A DNA stretch of 64,000 nucleotides from Ptychodera flava (GCF_041260155.1 NC_091948.1:4034501-4098500); one strand, 5' to 3'. Counted from the first letter of the stretch, positions 39,945-51,163 are shown. A program made the numbers and translations. The notes: generated by a model from the letters alone, not told the origin.

Positions 39945-42900
39945 CTTTCAAAAAAGCACAGAAAAATCATATTTTATGCATAAATGATTTTGCCTAAACT
40001 AATTGCTATTGATGTTGATCTGTTTACAGGAATTTGGGTTGAACAGCTGAGGTTAAATTGCTCTATTTGTGATTAAATTGTAATTGTAATTTTGATGCAG
40101 ATCAGCATTACTATGACAACATTATATTAATAAGATAAAGTAAAATATGATCTTTCCTATTCACTGTAATTCTCACTAAACGTTTTGCTTTAAAAGTTGA
40201 GAGTACTTCAGTCACAAAAATGTTTTTTATTTTTACCACTGAATCATTAGTGGAGTTTATTCCTTTCCCAAGTGTATGCCGGGAGATCATACAATTTTAG
40301 AAATGCTATCTGTTTTTCCACATCTAAAATGTAGCTCCTACCTGTTACGTATGGCATTGGTGAGGGGCATAAACCAGTGTTTAACAGAAATATCAATGAG
40401 ACTGTTGACACCCATGATGTGCATGAAAAATTATTTAGAAGTACCAGCATTGGCCAGCATATTTTACTCTTTAGATAAACTCTCTAATTCAAAGTCTGTC
40501 ATGATAAAAGGGACTCTCCATGGAAATTTAAAGAATTTGAACATTTTAGTATTATCATTGCAAATGGCAAACTTTTCATCAATAAAATCTTTGAAAAAAG
40601 ACCAAGAAATGACATAGTTTAGGAAAGAATTAGGTTTTCCCTGACAAAGAACTCTTTGTTAAAATGTAACACATATCAGGCCAATGATCAAGACATTGCC
40701 ATTGTTTCTAAAGTAGAAATGTATACTTTTGTAACTTTCAATAATGATTTTGTACATGTGTCATTTTTGTCTTGTCCTATTCGCTATACCAGATGTAAAA
40801 AAAACACAATTGGCACAAACCAAAATGTAGCAGCAGTCGTGTTTGCAGATGCTTCATGATACAACTGGCAACTTCACAGCAAACTGATTACGGTAGAACG
40901 CACCTTGGGGACAGATATTCTGACTCTCAAACTTTTACAATTCTTTTCTCATCTACCACACATGGGGACATTTTAAAGCTCTTCAGTAGGCAAACTTGTC
41001 ATATAGTTTTCGAAAATCGAAAATTTTATTTTTTCCCCATACAGTTAACACAGGGATGGGGGCCATTTTGAATTTCAAATATCAGTAAAATGTTAGATAA
41101 TTTATGTCTCTAGCAGCAAACTTTGCAGAGTGACCCTCTTTTTTCTGATTTGGTAAGAGAATGGTTGAAAATTAAAATTCACTGAGTAATATTTGAGCAA
41201 AAATTTACGTCTTTCACTTTCAAGTTGCATACTACATTAATCTGATATACATGTATGATGGAAAGTATATTTGTGACTTGACATTATTATTTTAAAGGAG
41301 GGCTGGATTACAACCTGCAATGACATTGACATTGGAAACTGGATGCACAAATATGCCTTTCATTCCGGGATAGGAGTGTTGACACATGACTTGCCACCAG
41401 GCATCGTATGGCACCTGTTGGATATTCACTTGGCCTCCTCCGTGCCTCTGTATGGCATCCAACTTTGTCCTCGGAGCTGATTCTGGCACTATGACGGAAC
41501 ACCTTACGTTCATTTCTTTCGCACTCCAGGATAGTCCTTGGGCGAAATTTCCCGCACTTGAAGTATACACGCCCTCCCTGCACAGCTGTTCTTGCGGAAG
41601 GCACTGCATGGCATTGTAGGCACCTCGCAATTTAAACGAACCAATCGGCTGCAGATTCTCAAGCTTTAGGTATATCTGAAATGAATTTTCAAGGACAAAT
41701 TTAAAATTGGACACCTATAAAAGTAGTCAAGATTTTCATATGTTGTTCTTCATCTTGATAAACAATAGACAAGATAGTCCAACAAAATATTGGACAAAAT
41801 AGCAGTATTTGTCATTTATGTATGCTGTCTGGAATAGTGCAATCTTTACTTCTCTCTTGCATTTTGAGTATAATTCTGACAACCTGTAATGGGGACCGGT
41901 ATCAGTGGGGCAAAACAAGGCAACTCAAATCTTACATGATTTGCAAAAGACATTCATCTGAAAGTAGCTGCTGCAAACTTGCTTTAAAACTTGTGCCAAA
42001 TTAATTTTCGCGAAGTCAGAATTCTACAATGCCTTTACATAAGCCATTTCTTCCACTACAGAGACCACATGTAAAGTTCAGTAAATTATAAGGAAGATGG
42101 GACTTCTGAAGTTACGTTTGCAGTAGGAATTGTATATTTCTGACAATGGACACTCACAGACTCTTAAGGCAGTATGCGCCTCAAAATTGAAAGACTTACA
42201 CTTTTGCCTGAATTTTCCTCAAGGAATCTTTCAACCATTGTCTTTCAAAGACAAGAATAAAAATTGGGGGGGGGGGGGTCACCCTGCAAATTTTGGCACT
42301 AGAGAAACAAATTACCCAAGATTTACTGCCATTTGAAATTCAAAATGGCCGCCATCCCTATGTTAACTCTTTGGAGAAAAATAAAATTTTCGATTTTTTG
42401 AAAAAACTAAGACAGTAAAAAGTTTTCTTAAAACAACTGTTTTAAAATGAACCCCAACAAATGGTAAATCAGAAAAGAATTGTAAAAGTTTGAGAGTCTG
42501 AATATCTGTCCTAGAGGTGCATTCTACAAAGAAGAAATGGTCTGCCATTTATGCATAGGATAAAGACAAGTGTTACTGCACTACCAGAGGGTTCAAAGGA
42601 GGCAAAGACTATGATTGATTAATTTGCAACTCACGCAGTTACTTCAGAGAAGATATGTGTTTAAATATATCAAATCCTGGGAACCAGTTCAGCTTGAATG
42701 ACCTAACACGTTTTGCTGTTGATAAACGGTGACAAACTGTTGAACTCTGACCTAACATTTGGAGATCACACGCACATGAAAGAGATATGATCAAATCCAT
42801 TCCTGGAAGAACAGGTGTGTGAGTGTGTGTGTGTGCTCTATTCCCTTATTTGTCTGCTTCCTATTAGGAATAACAAATTGCAAAGTATCACTATATTGAA

Positions 42901-44118
42901 ACGCGTAAACCTGTAAATTCACATTGTTATATTCCTTTACTCTTATAGACAGGTAAGCCTTTATGTACACCTTTCATGGTGGCAATGCATTCAGTCAATA
43001 GATATATGACCCACTCCTCTTTGGGGGGTCCAGACATTTCGCACCAAGACCAGTTTGCCCACACAACTTCGCCCCAAAACCTTTTCGCACCGAAACCACC
43101 TCATCCCAAGTACTACTTCATCCAACGCCACTTCACCCAAGGACCATCTCATACTAAAAACCACTTCGCCCCAGTATAATGCCATCATTATACTACCAAC
43201 TCGTCCTAAAACAACGATACTACGATGTATGCTGAGTTGTTTTTACCTACATCTTGGAAGCATTAATGTGTCAGACATTTTGGCTACCATGAACCATTTA
43301 TTCTTGCATGAAACCACAAACGGTATAACAAAGTAAAAAGAAAAAACGCAAACTACTACATGCTGCAACTCAGATGCTGTGCGCGGAATTGCATGATGTC
43401 ATCATTTTCTCAAGATTTCAGACCTGGGATGATAGAAAGGTGATAAAAATTTCAAGGGCAGTGGTAGGATATAAGCTTAAAACTTTACCGGTTGGCGATA
43501 AGTTATGGGCGAACTGGTGTTGTTTTAGGGGCAAAATGGTTTTGGGCGAAGGTGTTTTAGTATGAGGTTGTTTTGGTGCGAAGTGTCTGGGAACCTCCTC
43601 TTCAAACCAGGTCTGAAAAATGTGGACGAAACGTGCAAAATTTAGCAGAGCATATTGACACATGATCTCTGTGACTTCCGAGCAGCGCTGCAAAATGGCA
43701 GGCACAAAAGTTGTACAAACCTAGGTCAAAGTCTGAATTACCGAATGGGTGAGGTGGCTGTGTTCATATACCCCAGGTGTGGGGCTTGTGTTTGAGGGTC
43801 TTGACACAAGCCTTGCCATGGAGGTAAAAAAAGTCCACTGTCTCTCTGTGTCTCGGTTCATTGAGGGACCAACTGTCAAGCGTCTGTTGATTATAAGCAC
43901 GGACGTACGCTTCCTTGAAACACAAAATTAGCACATTAATTTACCTTGCGACTGGAAGTGTCACTCTCATTTAGGGCGACCAAAGGAGTACGGACAGCCG
44001 TGCCCTTAATTCGCCTTTTTGCATCTTGTATCTTCGATATGGGTACGGTGGTTAGCTTTGATAAATCTTCAAGTTGAACTTCGGCTGACTCTTCGTCTCT
44101 CTTCTGTTCGGCGTCCAT
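39448..44118 (-). CDS. Serine racemase / threonine dehydratase-like PLP enzyme, 3 exons
   Basis: Fold-type II pyridoxal-phosphate enzyme, probably cytosolic, acting on serine, threonine or a related hydroxy-amino acid (ammonia lyase or racemase). Three exons join in frame: 44118-43945 (58 codons, donor gtaaat, phase 0), 41675-41315 (acceptor ttcatttcag, donor gttgta, phase 1) and 39944-39448 (acceptor gaaag, stop TGA). The product is 343 residues, close to the ~340 of animal serine racemase. Visible motifs are the Schiff-base lysine in GSFKLRG (about Lys73), SSAGNFAQG (97-105), the tetraglycine phosphate loop GGGGLSSG (202-209) and the C-terminal SGGNID (325-330). The start at 44118 has a good context (aaaATGg); an ATG at 44334 in the same frame is possible but adds low-complexity sequence. 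In the C-terminal half the wording (AAPLSASL, DGMGSKCILPEMW, RNRIIAEGAGA) looks closer to bacterial-type threonine dehydratases than to vertebrate SRR. ATTAAA at 39248-39253 may be its poly(A) signal. The family is secure; the substrate is not. Confidence 0.92.
40888..41240 (-). mobile_element. Family A repeat in dehydratase-like intron 2
   Basis: Near full length, minus orientation: the outer end ggtagaacgcacc and the inner end gcatactacatt are imperfect inverted repeats. The core ggccattttgaatttcaaat is present. It lies in the intron 41314-39945. Confidence 0.85.
41315..41675 (-). CDS. Dehydratase-like gene, exon 2 (PLP lysine)
   Basis: Begins directly at IYLKLENLQPIGSFKLRG after a clear acceptor and ends inside the glycine codon of VIAG|NGT. 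It holds the PLP lysine and the SAGN loop. The usual histidine of SSGNH/SAGNH is phenylalanine here (SAGNF). Its length is 361 nt, which gives the phase-1 junction that matches exon 3. Confidence 0.9.
42163..42528 (+). mobile_element. Family A repeat in dehydratase-like intron 1
   Basis: Plus orientation, from cttaaggcagtatgcgcctc to ggtgcattctac; core aaattcaaaatggccgcca. An internal run of 13 G (42266-42278) is specific to this copy. Confidence 0.88.
43022..43594. mobile_element. 573-bp element with TIRs made of short repeats
   Basis: The left ~100 bp (ccagacatttcgcaccaag, acttcgccccaaaac, ttcgcaccgaaacc...) are mirrored in reverse complement by the right ~100 bp (cagacacttcgcaccaaaac, accttcgcccaaaacc...). 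Both arms are themselves built from a ~13-16-nt unit of the type ACTTCGCCCCAAAAC. The 8-mer CTCCTCTT stands just outside both ends (43014-43021 and 43595-43602), as for a hAT-type target duplication. No coding capacity. It lies in intron 1 of the dehydratase-like gene. Confidence 0.7.
43945..44118 (-). CDS. Dehydratase-like gene, coding exon 1
   Basis: Encodes the N-terminal 58 residues, beginning MDAEQKRDEE and ending TSSRK just before the donor (aag|gtaaat). The acidic leader is followed by a helix typical of the family start (ISKIQDAKRRIKGTAVRTPL), where the threonine-proline opens the PLP-enzyme core. There is no sign of a mitochondrial presequence when this ATG is used. Confidence 0.85.
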
Positions 44119-45907
44119 TTTGATGCCTTCTGGCACAAGAAAGGGTTTGACCAAGATATCTTGAAGTCGGTGGCATGGAACACTCGTACTCTGTCGGCTA
44201 GAAAGGCTGGGGCGGGGGGGGGGGGGGAGGAGGGGTCGGCAACAGCTGGAAATCTTATTCACGTAAACCTTTAAATGTAAATGTATGGGGTGGAAATAAA
44301 AGAAGAAACAATGGTGATTAAATGCTTGATGCATATTGTAGTTCGGGATGATTCCAGGGCAACTGTTTATGGAAGTCAGCTGTTCAGAACTGACTGATGT
44401 TTACATTTTCGAAGGGCATAAACTACACGAGAACACTTACATCACCTGCGAATATTGAGTTTTCTCGTTCCTGTAAGAGGTGTTTACTTTTGATATCGTG
44501 AGTGTGTTGACGGAGCGAATAGTAAGCTCAGCAATGAGGCGTTTATGTAATTCCGCGATGAGATATGATGCGGGTGATAAGACTGATAGACAGCTGGACA
44601 GTGGTGTCTGCAGTTCAGCTCAGGGCAAGTTAAAACGTCAAAGCGAGTCCTTATTGTTTTGAAAGCGAGGCTCGGGTCATTTCCTTTGGGGTCACGCTCT
44701 GTTGGGTCATGTAAACCATGGAGGTAAATTTCCATGTGTAAACCTGGCCAGGGAAAAGGAAAGGCCGTACGAAAGGTACGTAACGTTGCCCTTTTCGGCC
44801 TACAGTGACATACAAACATAGTGCATTAATCAGACGATCAAAACACCGTAGATAATGAGTTTATTTTTACTTTCATATTTTATGAAAAAGTACTACACCA
44901 ACGGGTGTAATTTGTAAAAAAGCAAAAAGAGACATCCATCCATGCTCCAGTCGCATCTCCATCTCTACTGGTATTATTACTACTTATTCAGTCACTGCCA
45001 AGTGACATGACGATCCAGGGCTCAGGCGCTCGGAGCGATGTTCTTTATGGTTACGTGTGGATCGTAGCAATCGTACCTACTGATTTCACCTCTGTACGCA
45101 ATGGCATGGCACTGGACTCACTGTGTGTGAGAGAGTTGAGGGCGCCATACACAGTCATGCACCATGCATAAACTTGTGGGTTAAAAAAAATTGTGGGTTA
45201 AAATTCGTGACATCAGTTATCATCAAACTGCATTGCGTTTGTAAAACACAGTTTCTTGTTCAATTTCCCAAAATCTTGATGAAATGAATAATTTACAATT
45301 GTCAACATGGCCTGTGTGTGTAACAGTATAAATGTTCTGTTTGACAACTGAATAGCGTTGATCGCGATTTCAGATTTGTTACTAAATATAGCTGCACGCG
45401 CGCGACTTTCGGACAAATATGCTGAAATTCGGACAAACTTTGTTGTTGTATGCGCGGCTGTTGTTGCAGCTTGTAGTCTCAGTCATCAATTCATACGAAT
45501 AATTGTGACGCTAAATAGCCATTCTAACACTCGCAGGTTTTATTTTCGTCGTTTATGCGGAAAATGCGGAGAAATGTTTATTTATGCATATTAATGAAGA
45601 GAACAGTGACGTCATTTGCGATCAGCGCTATTCTGGTCCTGACTAGAATTTATTCTTCAACAATAGCATTGCATATTGTTTTCAATGCCATGTGTTGGCT
45701 TGGCTAATACTGTGTGTTTTTATATGCTTTACGAAGGATAATGAGAAAATGTGCTTGTTTTATAGAACAAAATTAATTATAATATTATACAAGTAGCAAG
45801 TTTTTCCCTTTTAGAAGTACCTGTTTCTTTACCATTTCATCAAAAGTTACACAATGAAATTTTTATTGATTCTGCAGATTGACAGAACGATTGCATCACT
45901 CTTCATT
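44119..45907. promoter_or_regulatory. Intergenic region between two head-to-head genes
   Basis: Separates the start codons of the minus-strand dehydratase-like gene and plus-strand TMEM186. It contains a G-run (44214-44227), CpG-richer sequence near 44.5-45.1 kb and a perfect CRE at 45607-45614. Promoters of both genes should lie here; whether they share one is not visible. Confidence 0.5.
45607..45614. promoter_or_regulatory. Palindromic CRE upstream of TMEM186
   Basis: Perfect TGACGTCA about 300 bp before the TMEM186 start codon. Confidence 0.45.
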
Positions 45908-46654
45908 ATGATTTACCGAGGCTACTGGGCGTGTTTTTTGCCATTCAAAGTAACAGTGAAAAGAGGGTTCTCATCCATAGGGCCTTCCGTTAGCTCTCAA
46001 GCTGGGAGATGGACGTTTTGGAAGTCATCAAGACCTGTTCAGTGTTCATGGTTTCACAAGTGTGTACTGCAGGTAGAAGGACTGCAAACTGCTAAGAAGA
46101 AGATCCCAGACATTTCAACATTGCAAATTGGATCCCGGGGATATGCAAATACAACACCAACTCCCATAGATCCAGAGTACACTGTAATATACAGGCTGCC
46201 CTTTATACGAGCTTTGCGGAGTTTCTCTCGCGTGAAAATTGCACAGACGGCGATCACAGTAGTTGCTCTGCCACCATTAGCAATTCTGTGTAACCAAGGC
46301 ATTATCACCAAGGATACATTTATTTATTCAGTTTCCCTGGCTGTGCTAGCGACAGTTTTACTCTACGCAATGAGTTACTATCTTAGGAGGATTATTGGTA
46401 TCATGGCTGTCAATAAGAAATGCGATACGCTGCGTGTGTCTCACCTCACTTTCTGGGGGAGAAGACATAATTTCTTTGTACCTGTATCGGAGGTACAGCC
46501 ATTAGCAGAAGTGGGGGACCAGCCGGGAGAAGTTTTGAAAAAGTTCAAAACCTACAGTTCTGATAACACTCTGTACTACACACTGAAGTATGGTATGATT
46601 GCAGACAGAAAAAAATTTGAAAAAGTGTTTGGGAGTCCTGTGACAACTATGTGA
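45908..46654 (+). CDS. TMEM186: Transmembrane protein 186 (mitochondrial)
   Basis: TMEM186 is a mitochondrial inner-membrane protein that in mammals associates with the complex I assembly (MCIA) machinery. The frame encodes 248 residues from the ATG at 45908. The family signature is plain: VIYRLPFIRALRSFSRVKIAQTA, then a first membrane segment (about 112-128), a second (about 138-156) ending YYLRRIIGIM, then LRVSHLTFWGRR and a C-terminal TLKYGMIADRKKFEKVFG. The N-terminus (MIYRGYWACFLPFKVTVKRG) is basic and hydrophobic, as expected of a mitochondrial presequence. I chose 45908 because a good acceptor (gattctgcag) ends at 45877, so the in-frame ATG at 45854 would fall in an intron and the 5' UTR is probably spliced. 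A perfect CRE palindrome lies ~300 bp upstream (45607-45614). The human protein is ~213 residues; the extra length is in the N-terminal leader. Confidence 0.92.
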   Translation: MIYRGYWACFLPFKVTVKRGFSSIGPSVSSQAGRWTFWKSSRPVQCSWFHKCVLQVEGLQTAKKKIPDISTLQIGSRGYANTTPTPIDPEYTVIYRLPFIRALRSFSRVKIAQTAITVVALPPLAILCNQGIITKDTFIYSVSLAVLATVLLYAMSYYLRRIIGIMAVNKKCDTLRVSHLTFWGRRHNFFVPVSEVQPLAEVGDQPGEVLKKFKTYSSDNTLYYTLKYGMIADRKKFEKVFGSPVTTM

Positions 46655-46714
46655 CAAATGAGTCGGACATACTGCTGTAAATGTGATTGATTACCCCTGT
46701 AAACATGTCCGCAC

Positions 46715-46864
46715 TCACCATTGATTACAATGGGTGTGGGACAAACCATGGTGGTGAAAGGGTTAAGTGACTATGAACCTGTTCACCCCAATTACCTGTA
46801 TACTGGTCCAAAATCATCATTGATTTCAATTGGTCTGGGTGAAACCATTGTGGTGAAAGGGTTA
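46715..46864 (+). repeat. ~100-bp tandem duplication after TMEM186 (family D)
   Basis: Two copies of cattgattacaatgggtg... ending gtggtgaaagggtta, offset ~100 bp. A related inverted segment occurs at about 51229-51290 (aaccctttcacccc...). Confidence 0.7.
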
Positions 46865-46882
46865 CTATTCAAAATATACTTT

Positions 46883-46953
46883 TTAGCTCACATTTGGTAT
46901 ACCAATGTGAGGTTATCATATAAGCTGAAGTCGGTGGCGTCTGTATGTATGTG

Positions 46954-46985
<32 letters not shown>

Positions 46986-47860
46986 TGCACGTATGTACAG
47001 TATGTCTGTCAACATCAAAAACACGCGTACCGCTGCACATTTCAGCTTGGTATTTGGTGTGTGGATGCATCCTGGGCTATAGATTGGATTTTCTTCAAAT
47101 GAAGTCTGCATTGCCAAAATTATGCAAATGAGCTTACAAAATGTGAAAATGGTCAAAAATTAATAACTCAAGAACCTCTGTTTTGATTGCTTTGAAAAAT
47201 TTTGTGCAAGTACCTTAGGTGAACCTTATAAAACTTTATGAATATCGTGGAGATATCTTTAATTTTGTATTTTTGCTGAATTTTGTGATTTTTCTCATGT
47301 TAAGTAAAAATTCTTCTTCTCTGAAACCGCCAGCCCAATTGCTCTCAAATTTTGGTTGGATGTTTGCGAGGGTGTTACTCTTCTAATTGTTGAAATTATG
47401 ACAAAATTGGGAAAATTACTATTTTGGGGCAATTTTTGTCATTTTTGGTCAAAAAATCTTAAAAAGTATTCTCTTTTTAAAGCCCCAGGACAGACAGCTT
47501 TTATATTTGGTACACAGATGTCCGGAGATGACAATAGTTAGATATGTGGAAATTGTCCTGAAATATACAAATTTGTATTTTTAAGACAATTTTGTCATTT
47601 TTGGTCAAGAAAACTTGTTCTCAAAATTACTTGTCTGATAGCTTTGTAATTTGGTATAAAAGTCCCGAGGGATGTTATTAGATAAATTTTCTTCTCAAAG
47701 TGTTTCGAAACTGCCAAATTTGTATATTTTAAGTAATTTTCTCAGACTTGACTTGCACCAACCCAGGATATGTTGTGAGACAGTTTCGAAGGCTGTGAAC
47801 ATAATTTTGTCATATATGGTATCAATTTGTAGGAAAATTTGATCCAGAAAACGAAGCTGA
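46883..47860 (+). mobile_element. Hairpin-plus-microsatellite interspersed element
   Basis: Starts with an almost perfect palindrome (ctcacatttggtataccaatgtgag, in two halves, 46887-46911), then a (TATG)n tract (46946-46990), then ~800 bp with three diverged internal repeats around the phrase ttttgtcatttttggtcaa. The same plan (hairpin, tetranucleotide tract, then text like ctcaa(g/a)aac) recurs at 63571. Class unknown; the right end is an estimate. Confidence 0.5.
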
Positions 47861-48591
47861 GGTGAATTTTTTCATTGCGGACCAATTTTTGCAACTTTTC
47901 TATGTAAGACACACAAGAACTGATGAGAAATTTGCATCCTGGATAATTCCAGATGTCGTTGTCATCCCCCCTACAGTGGAAGGCATTTCACTATCTGTAG
48001 TGCTGTTTACATTCAAATGATAGCATTCATAGCTTTAATTAAAAACTCCCCAAGGTTGTAAATACATTTCCTGCCATCTGGCCTTATGTAATACCAAGGG
48101 ATGGAACATTTGATATTCAGGAGGGGGTAGGGTCTAGAAGATTGATTAGGTAACATTACTTTTTTACCAGATCCCTTGTACATTTTCTTCCCCCCACTTT
48201 TCTTTTTATCAAGCTTTCTCTGGCTATTTTTTGTTGTTGACATTTGCTTATGTATTTAGGATCTGCTTGTCCCATTGCTATAGAAGTTGATATGCAAGTT
48301 CCTAAAGATGACCTCCAGTACCTAAGTTGGAGACCTTATTTGCTTTTGTCATTCTTGTTTTTTTGGTTTAAATATTTCGTGAATGGACCAATTCAAACCG
48401 AATGTGAGCACATAGTGTCCTTGACGGTATTTTTACTTTAAAGTTTTTAGAATGGACTTATTTTGGATGAAATTTTTCCAAAATCCCCAGATTTCATATT
48501 GAAAATTTTCAAAATATTTTGAGTGTATCTCTACCAAAGCTATCAACAGGCTGTTTATCAGCATATTGGTATGAGATAAGGTTCATGTACA

Positions 48592-48948
48592 TTAAGGTTT
48601 AATGTGCCTCGGGGACTGATTTTCAGACTCATATTTTTCCAATCCTTTTTGGTCTACTGCCTGTGAGGGCTCAATGTAAGCTTTTGGAGTAAGAATACTT
48701 TTCACTGTCTTACTTTTTAAAATTGAAAATTTTATTTTGCCCTGTAGAGTTAACACGGCGATGGCGGCCACTTTTGAATTTCAGTCATCAGTAAATGTTA
48801 GGTAATTTGTTTCTCTAGTACCAACATTTGCATGGTTACCGCTGATTTGTGTTTTTGAGTCAGTGTAAGAATGGTTGAAAGTTTATTTCTTGGAGGAAAG
48901 TTTGAGCAAAAGTTTGTCTTTCACTTTTGAGGTGTATACTATCTTAAG
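48592..48948 (-). mobile_element. Family A repeat, minus copy of a head-to-head pair
   Basis: From ttaaggtttaatgtgcctcg to the shared cttaag at 48943-48948. Core ggcggccacttttgaatttca. It abuts the next copy. Confidence 0.88.
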
Positions 48949-49304
48949 GTAGTATGCGCCTCGAAAGTGAAAAACTTAAACTTTTGCTCAAACTTTCCTG
49001 AATGAAACATTCAACCATTCTGTTACCAAATCAACAATAAAAATCAGGGGTCACCGTGCAAACTTTGGAATTAGCGAAACAAATTACCCAACATTTTGTG
49101 ATATTTGAAATTCAAAATGGCCGCCATTCCTGTGTTAACTCTATGGGGGAAAAATTAAATTTTGGATTTTAGAAAAACTAAGCCAGTGAAAGTTTTTCTT
49201 TCTTCAAGAGCTTTAAAATGAGCCCCCACAAGTAGTGGTTCAAAAAAGAATTGTAGAAATTTGAGAATCCGACTATCTGTCCCCGAGGCATGTTCGACCT
49301 TAAG
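48945..49304 (+). mobile_element. Family A repeat, plus copy of a head-to-head pair
   Basis: From cttaaggtagtatgcgcctc to ggcatgttcgaccttaagg: the two ends are imperfect inverted repeats, the best view of the family termini in this window. Core aaattcaaaatggccgcca. Confidence 0.9.
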
Positions 49305-50956
49305 GGTCAGAATGAATAAAATTATTGACAAAGTTGTATTGCATGCTACAGAGATTGTATATTTTGGATAGATGCAATTAGAAATATCAAGATGTGTGTA
49401 AGTAAAAGAACTTTGATCAGTTTTCTTTTGTGGTTTCATGGTTATGAAGATTCACCAGATGAGAGAAACAGAGAGAAGACTATTTCAGGGATATAAAATT
49501 CAGTGGAATTAAAGTTTTCAAAACGCAAATTAATGGAGGATACATGGAGCAATAGGTTTACCATGTCAAGGAATATTTGTCCTTAAAATGGACTCTATGA
49601 AGGGTTCATTTGTAGCAATATACAATTTTAAAACTGACAATGTCAAAAATTATCAAAGAAGTTAAATATATATTTCATGACTTTGGCCACAAAATAGCTT
49701 ACCAATCCTTGCTTTACAGTTCAGAATTTACAAAACGCCAGTGTGATGGTTATTTAGGGGCAGTGGTTTTAAAGAAGAAGCAGAGTATATACAGTGTAAT
49801 ACAGAGAAGATTGCAAAACTAGCAATTGAAAAAACTTAGAGAAAAGCAACTGCTGCTTCTTTTTCCGACCAGCTCTTGGTTCCCATCAGCTCAGTTGATT
49901 ATTCACAGGTTATCCAAGGGAATATGAAGAAATCAGAAGCCATTTTAACATTCTCGAAAATACAAACAAAATCGCCAATTGAAATAGCAAAATAATAATG
50001 ACAATTTTTTCTATGCCGGTAGTCGAGAAAATACCCATAAACCACATCGTGAAGTCACTCGATCCTTAGTAATGGGGTATCATGGTAAGCTTCCTTTGGG
50101 TCTTCCTTGCACAAGTACTTAGCTTTTCAGCTTTAGAAGTTTTGTCCAACATTCCTTTGGAATTACATCAGCCATCTCAGAGAAGTAGTGCTGTTTTATT
50201 TTTATCGCCTATTCCCAAATGGCTGCCTCTGATGCAGGAGTTGTAGAGGTTGTAATGGAAGACTCAGTGTTTAGGATATCAACAGATGACTATGTAGTAT
50301 ATCTATACCCTGAACATAGCTTGCATTCCATTCCACATACAGCTACTGTGCAGACTACGCATTCAGTGTCCATTCAAAGAGGTAACTGATAAAATGTGCA
50401 GACAGTGAGGTAATTGCTTGAGTAATCCCCATTGAACACATCGTACTGAATATCTCCTTCAAGGGTATTTCTGTCAATGTCAAACCCTCGGTCAAGATTT
50501 GCAGCTTTCTTAATTTTGCATGACCTTGTCATGTAGTCTGAAGTCTTTCATATAATTAGTAAGATGGCCTTTTGATGTTTCATGAACTTTTGAAATAAAC
50601 TTAGTAGGTCTTGAGACAGATAGGCCCCCCGGACACTTCCCCAAACCCCAACCTCATGTACGCCTTGAACATTTCCAGTGAGTTACTGTGCCGATATTCC
50701 GCATTTCATTGTGAAATTTTATGGAGTAAAATATATCTTCATGATTATGGCATTATAATAGTTTAATGTGTGGCAGTGTCGGAAAACTTAAGAGAGGAAA
50801 AAGACAAATATTTCTCAGTTTTGCTTGTCTTTACAACATTTTTGATAAGGTTGAGCAGGCATGCACTTTCATGCCAGAAAATACTTGCATGTGTTTGGTT
50901 GATGCAAATATTTTACAAAAGTGAGAATTTTGTGTTGGTAATTTGTGACAATTTAA
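49305..50956. other. Nothing recognised
   Basis: AT-rich single-copy-looking sequence between repeats; no frame resembling a protein. Confidence 0.5.
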
Positions 50957-51163
50957 CACAGGCGCCCGTGTGCTGGTTGTCTGCCAGATCGATCGGTTTT
51001 CTGCTCGATCTGCCCGACACTGCAAGCTAAATACTGCCGAGGTGTGAAACAGAATCACTCATATGTATTTAGGTTGCAGTGGCGGGCAGATCGAGTACGG
51101 GATCGATAGATCGAGCAGAATATCGATCGATCAAGCAGACTATCCAGCGCACTGGCGCCTGTG
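50957..51163. mobile_element. hAT-like palindromic MITE, 207 bp, perfect 8-bp target duplication
   Basis: The ends CACAGGCGCC and GGCGCCTGTG are flanked by the identical 8-mer CAATTTAA (50949-50956 and 51164-51171). The arms are inverted repeats of ~85-90 bp (ctggttgtctgccagatcg on the left; its counterpart on the right) and are full of TCGATCGATC-type motifs. No coding capacity. An 8-bp duplication is characteristic of the hAT superfamily. Confidence 0.9.

Noticed and set aside
39497-39997. 166-codon frame antisense to the last exon of the dehydratase-like gene
   Set aside because: Shadow frame of a conserved coding exon.
45854-45907. Upstream in-frame ATG for TMEM186
   Set aside because: A clear acceptor ends at 45877 between this ATG and the next, so it is probably intronic.
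46946-46990. CRISPR-like regular repeat
   Set aside because: Simple tetranucleotide microsatellite with no spacers; none of the tandem repeats in the window has CRISPR architecture.
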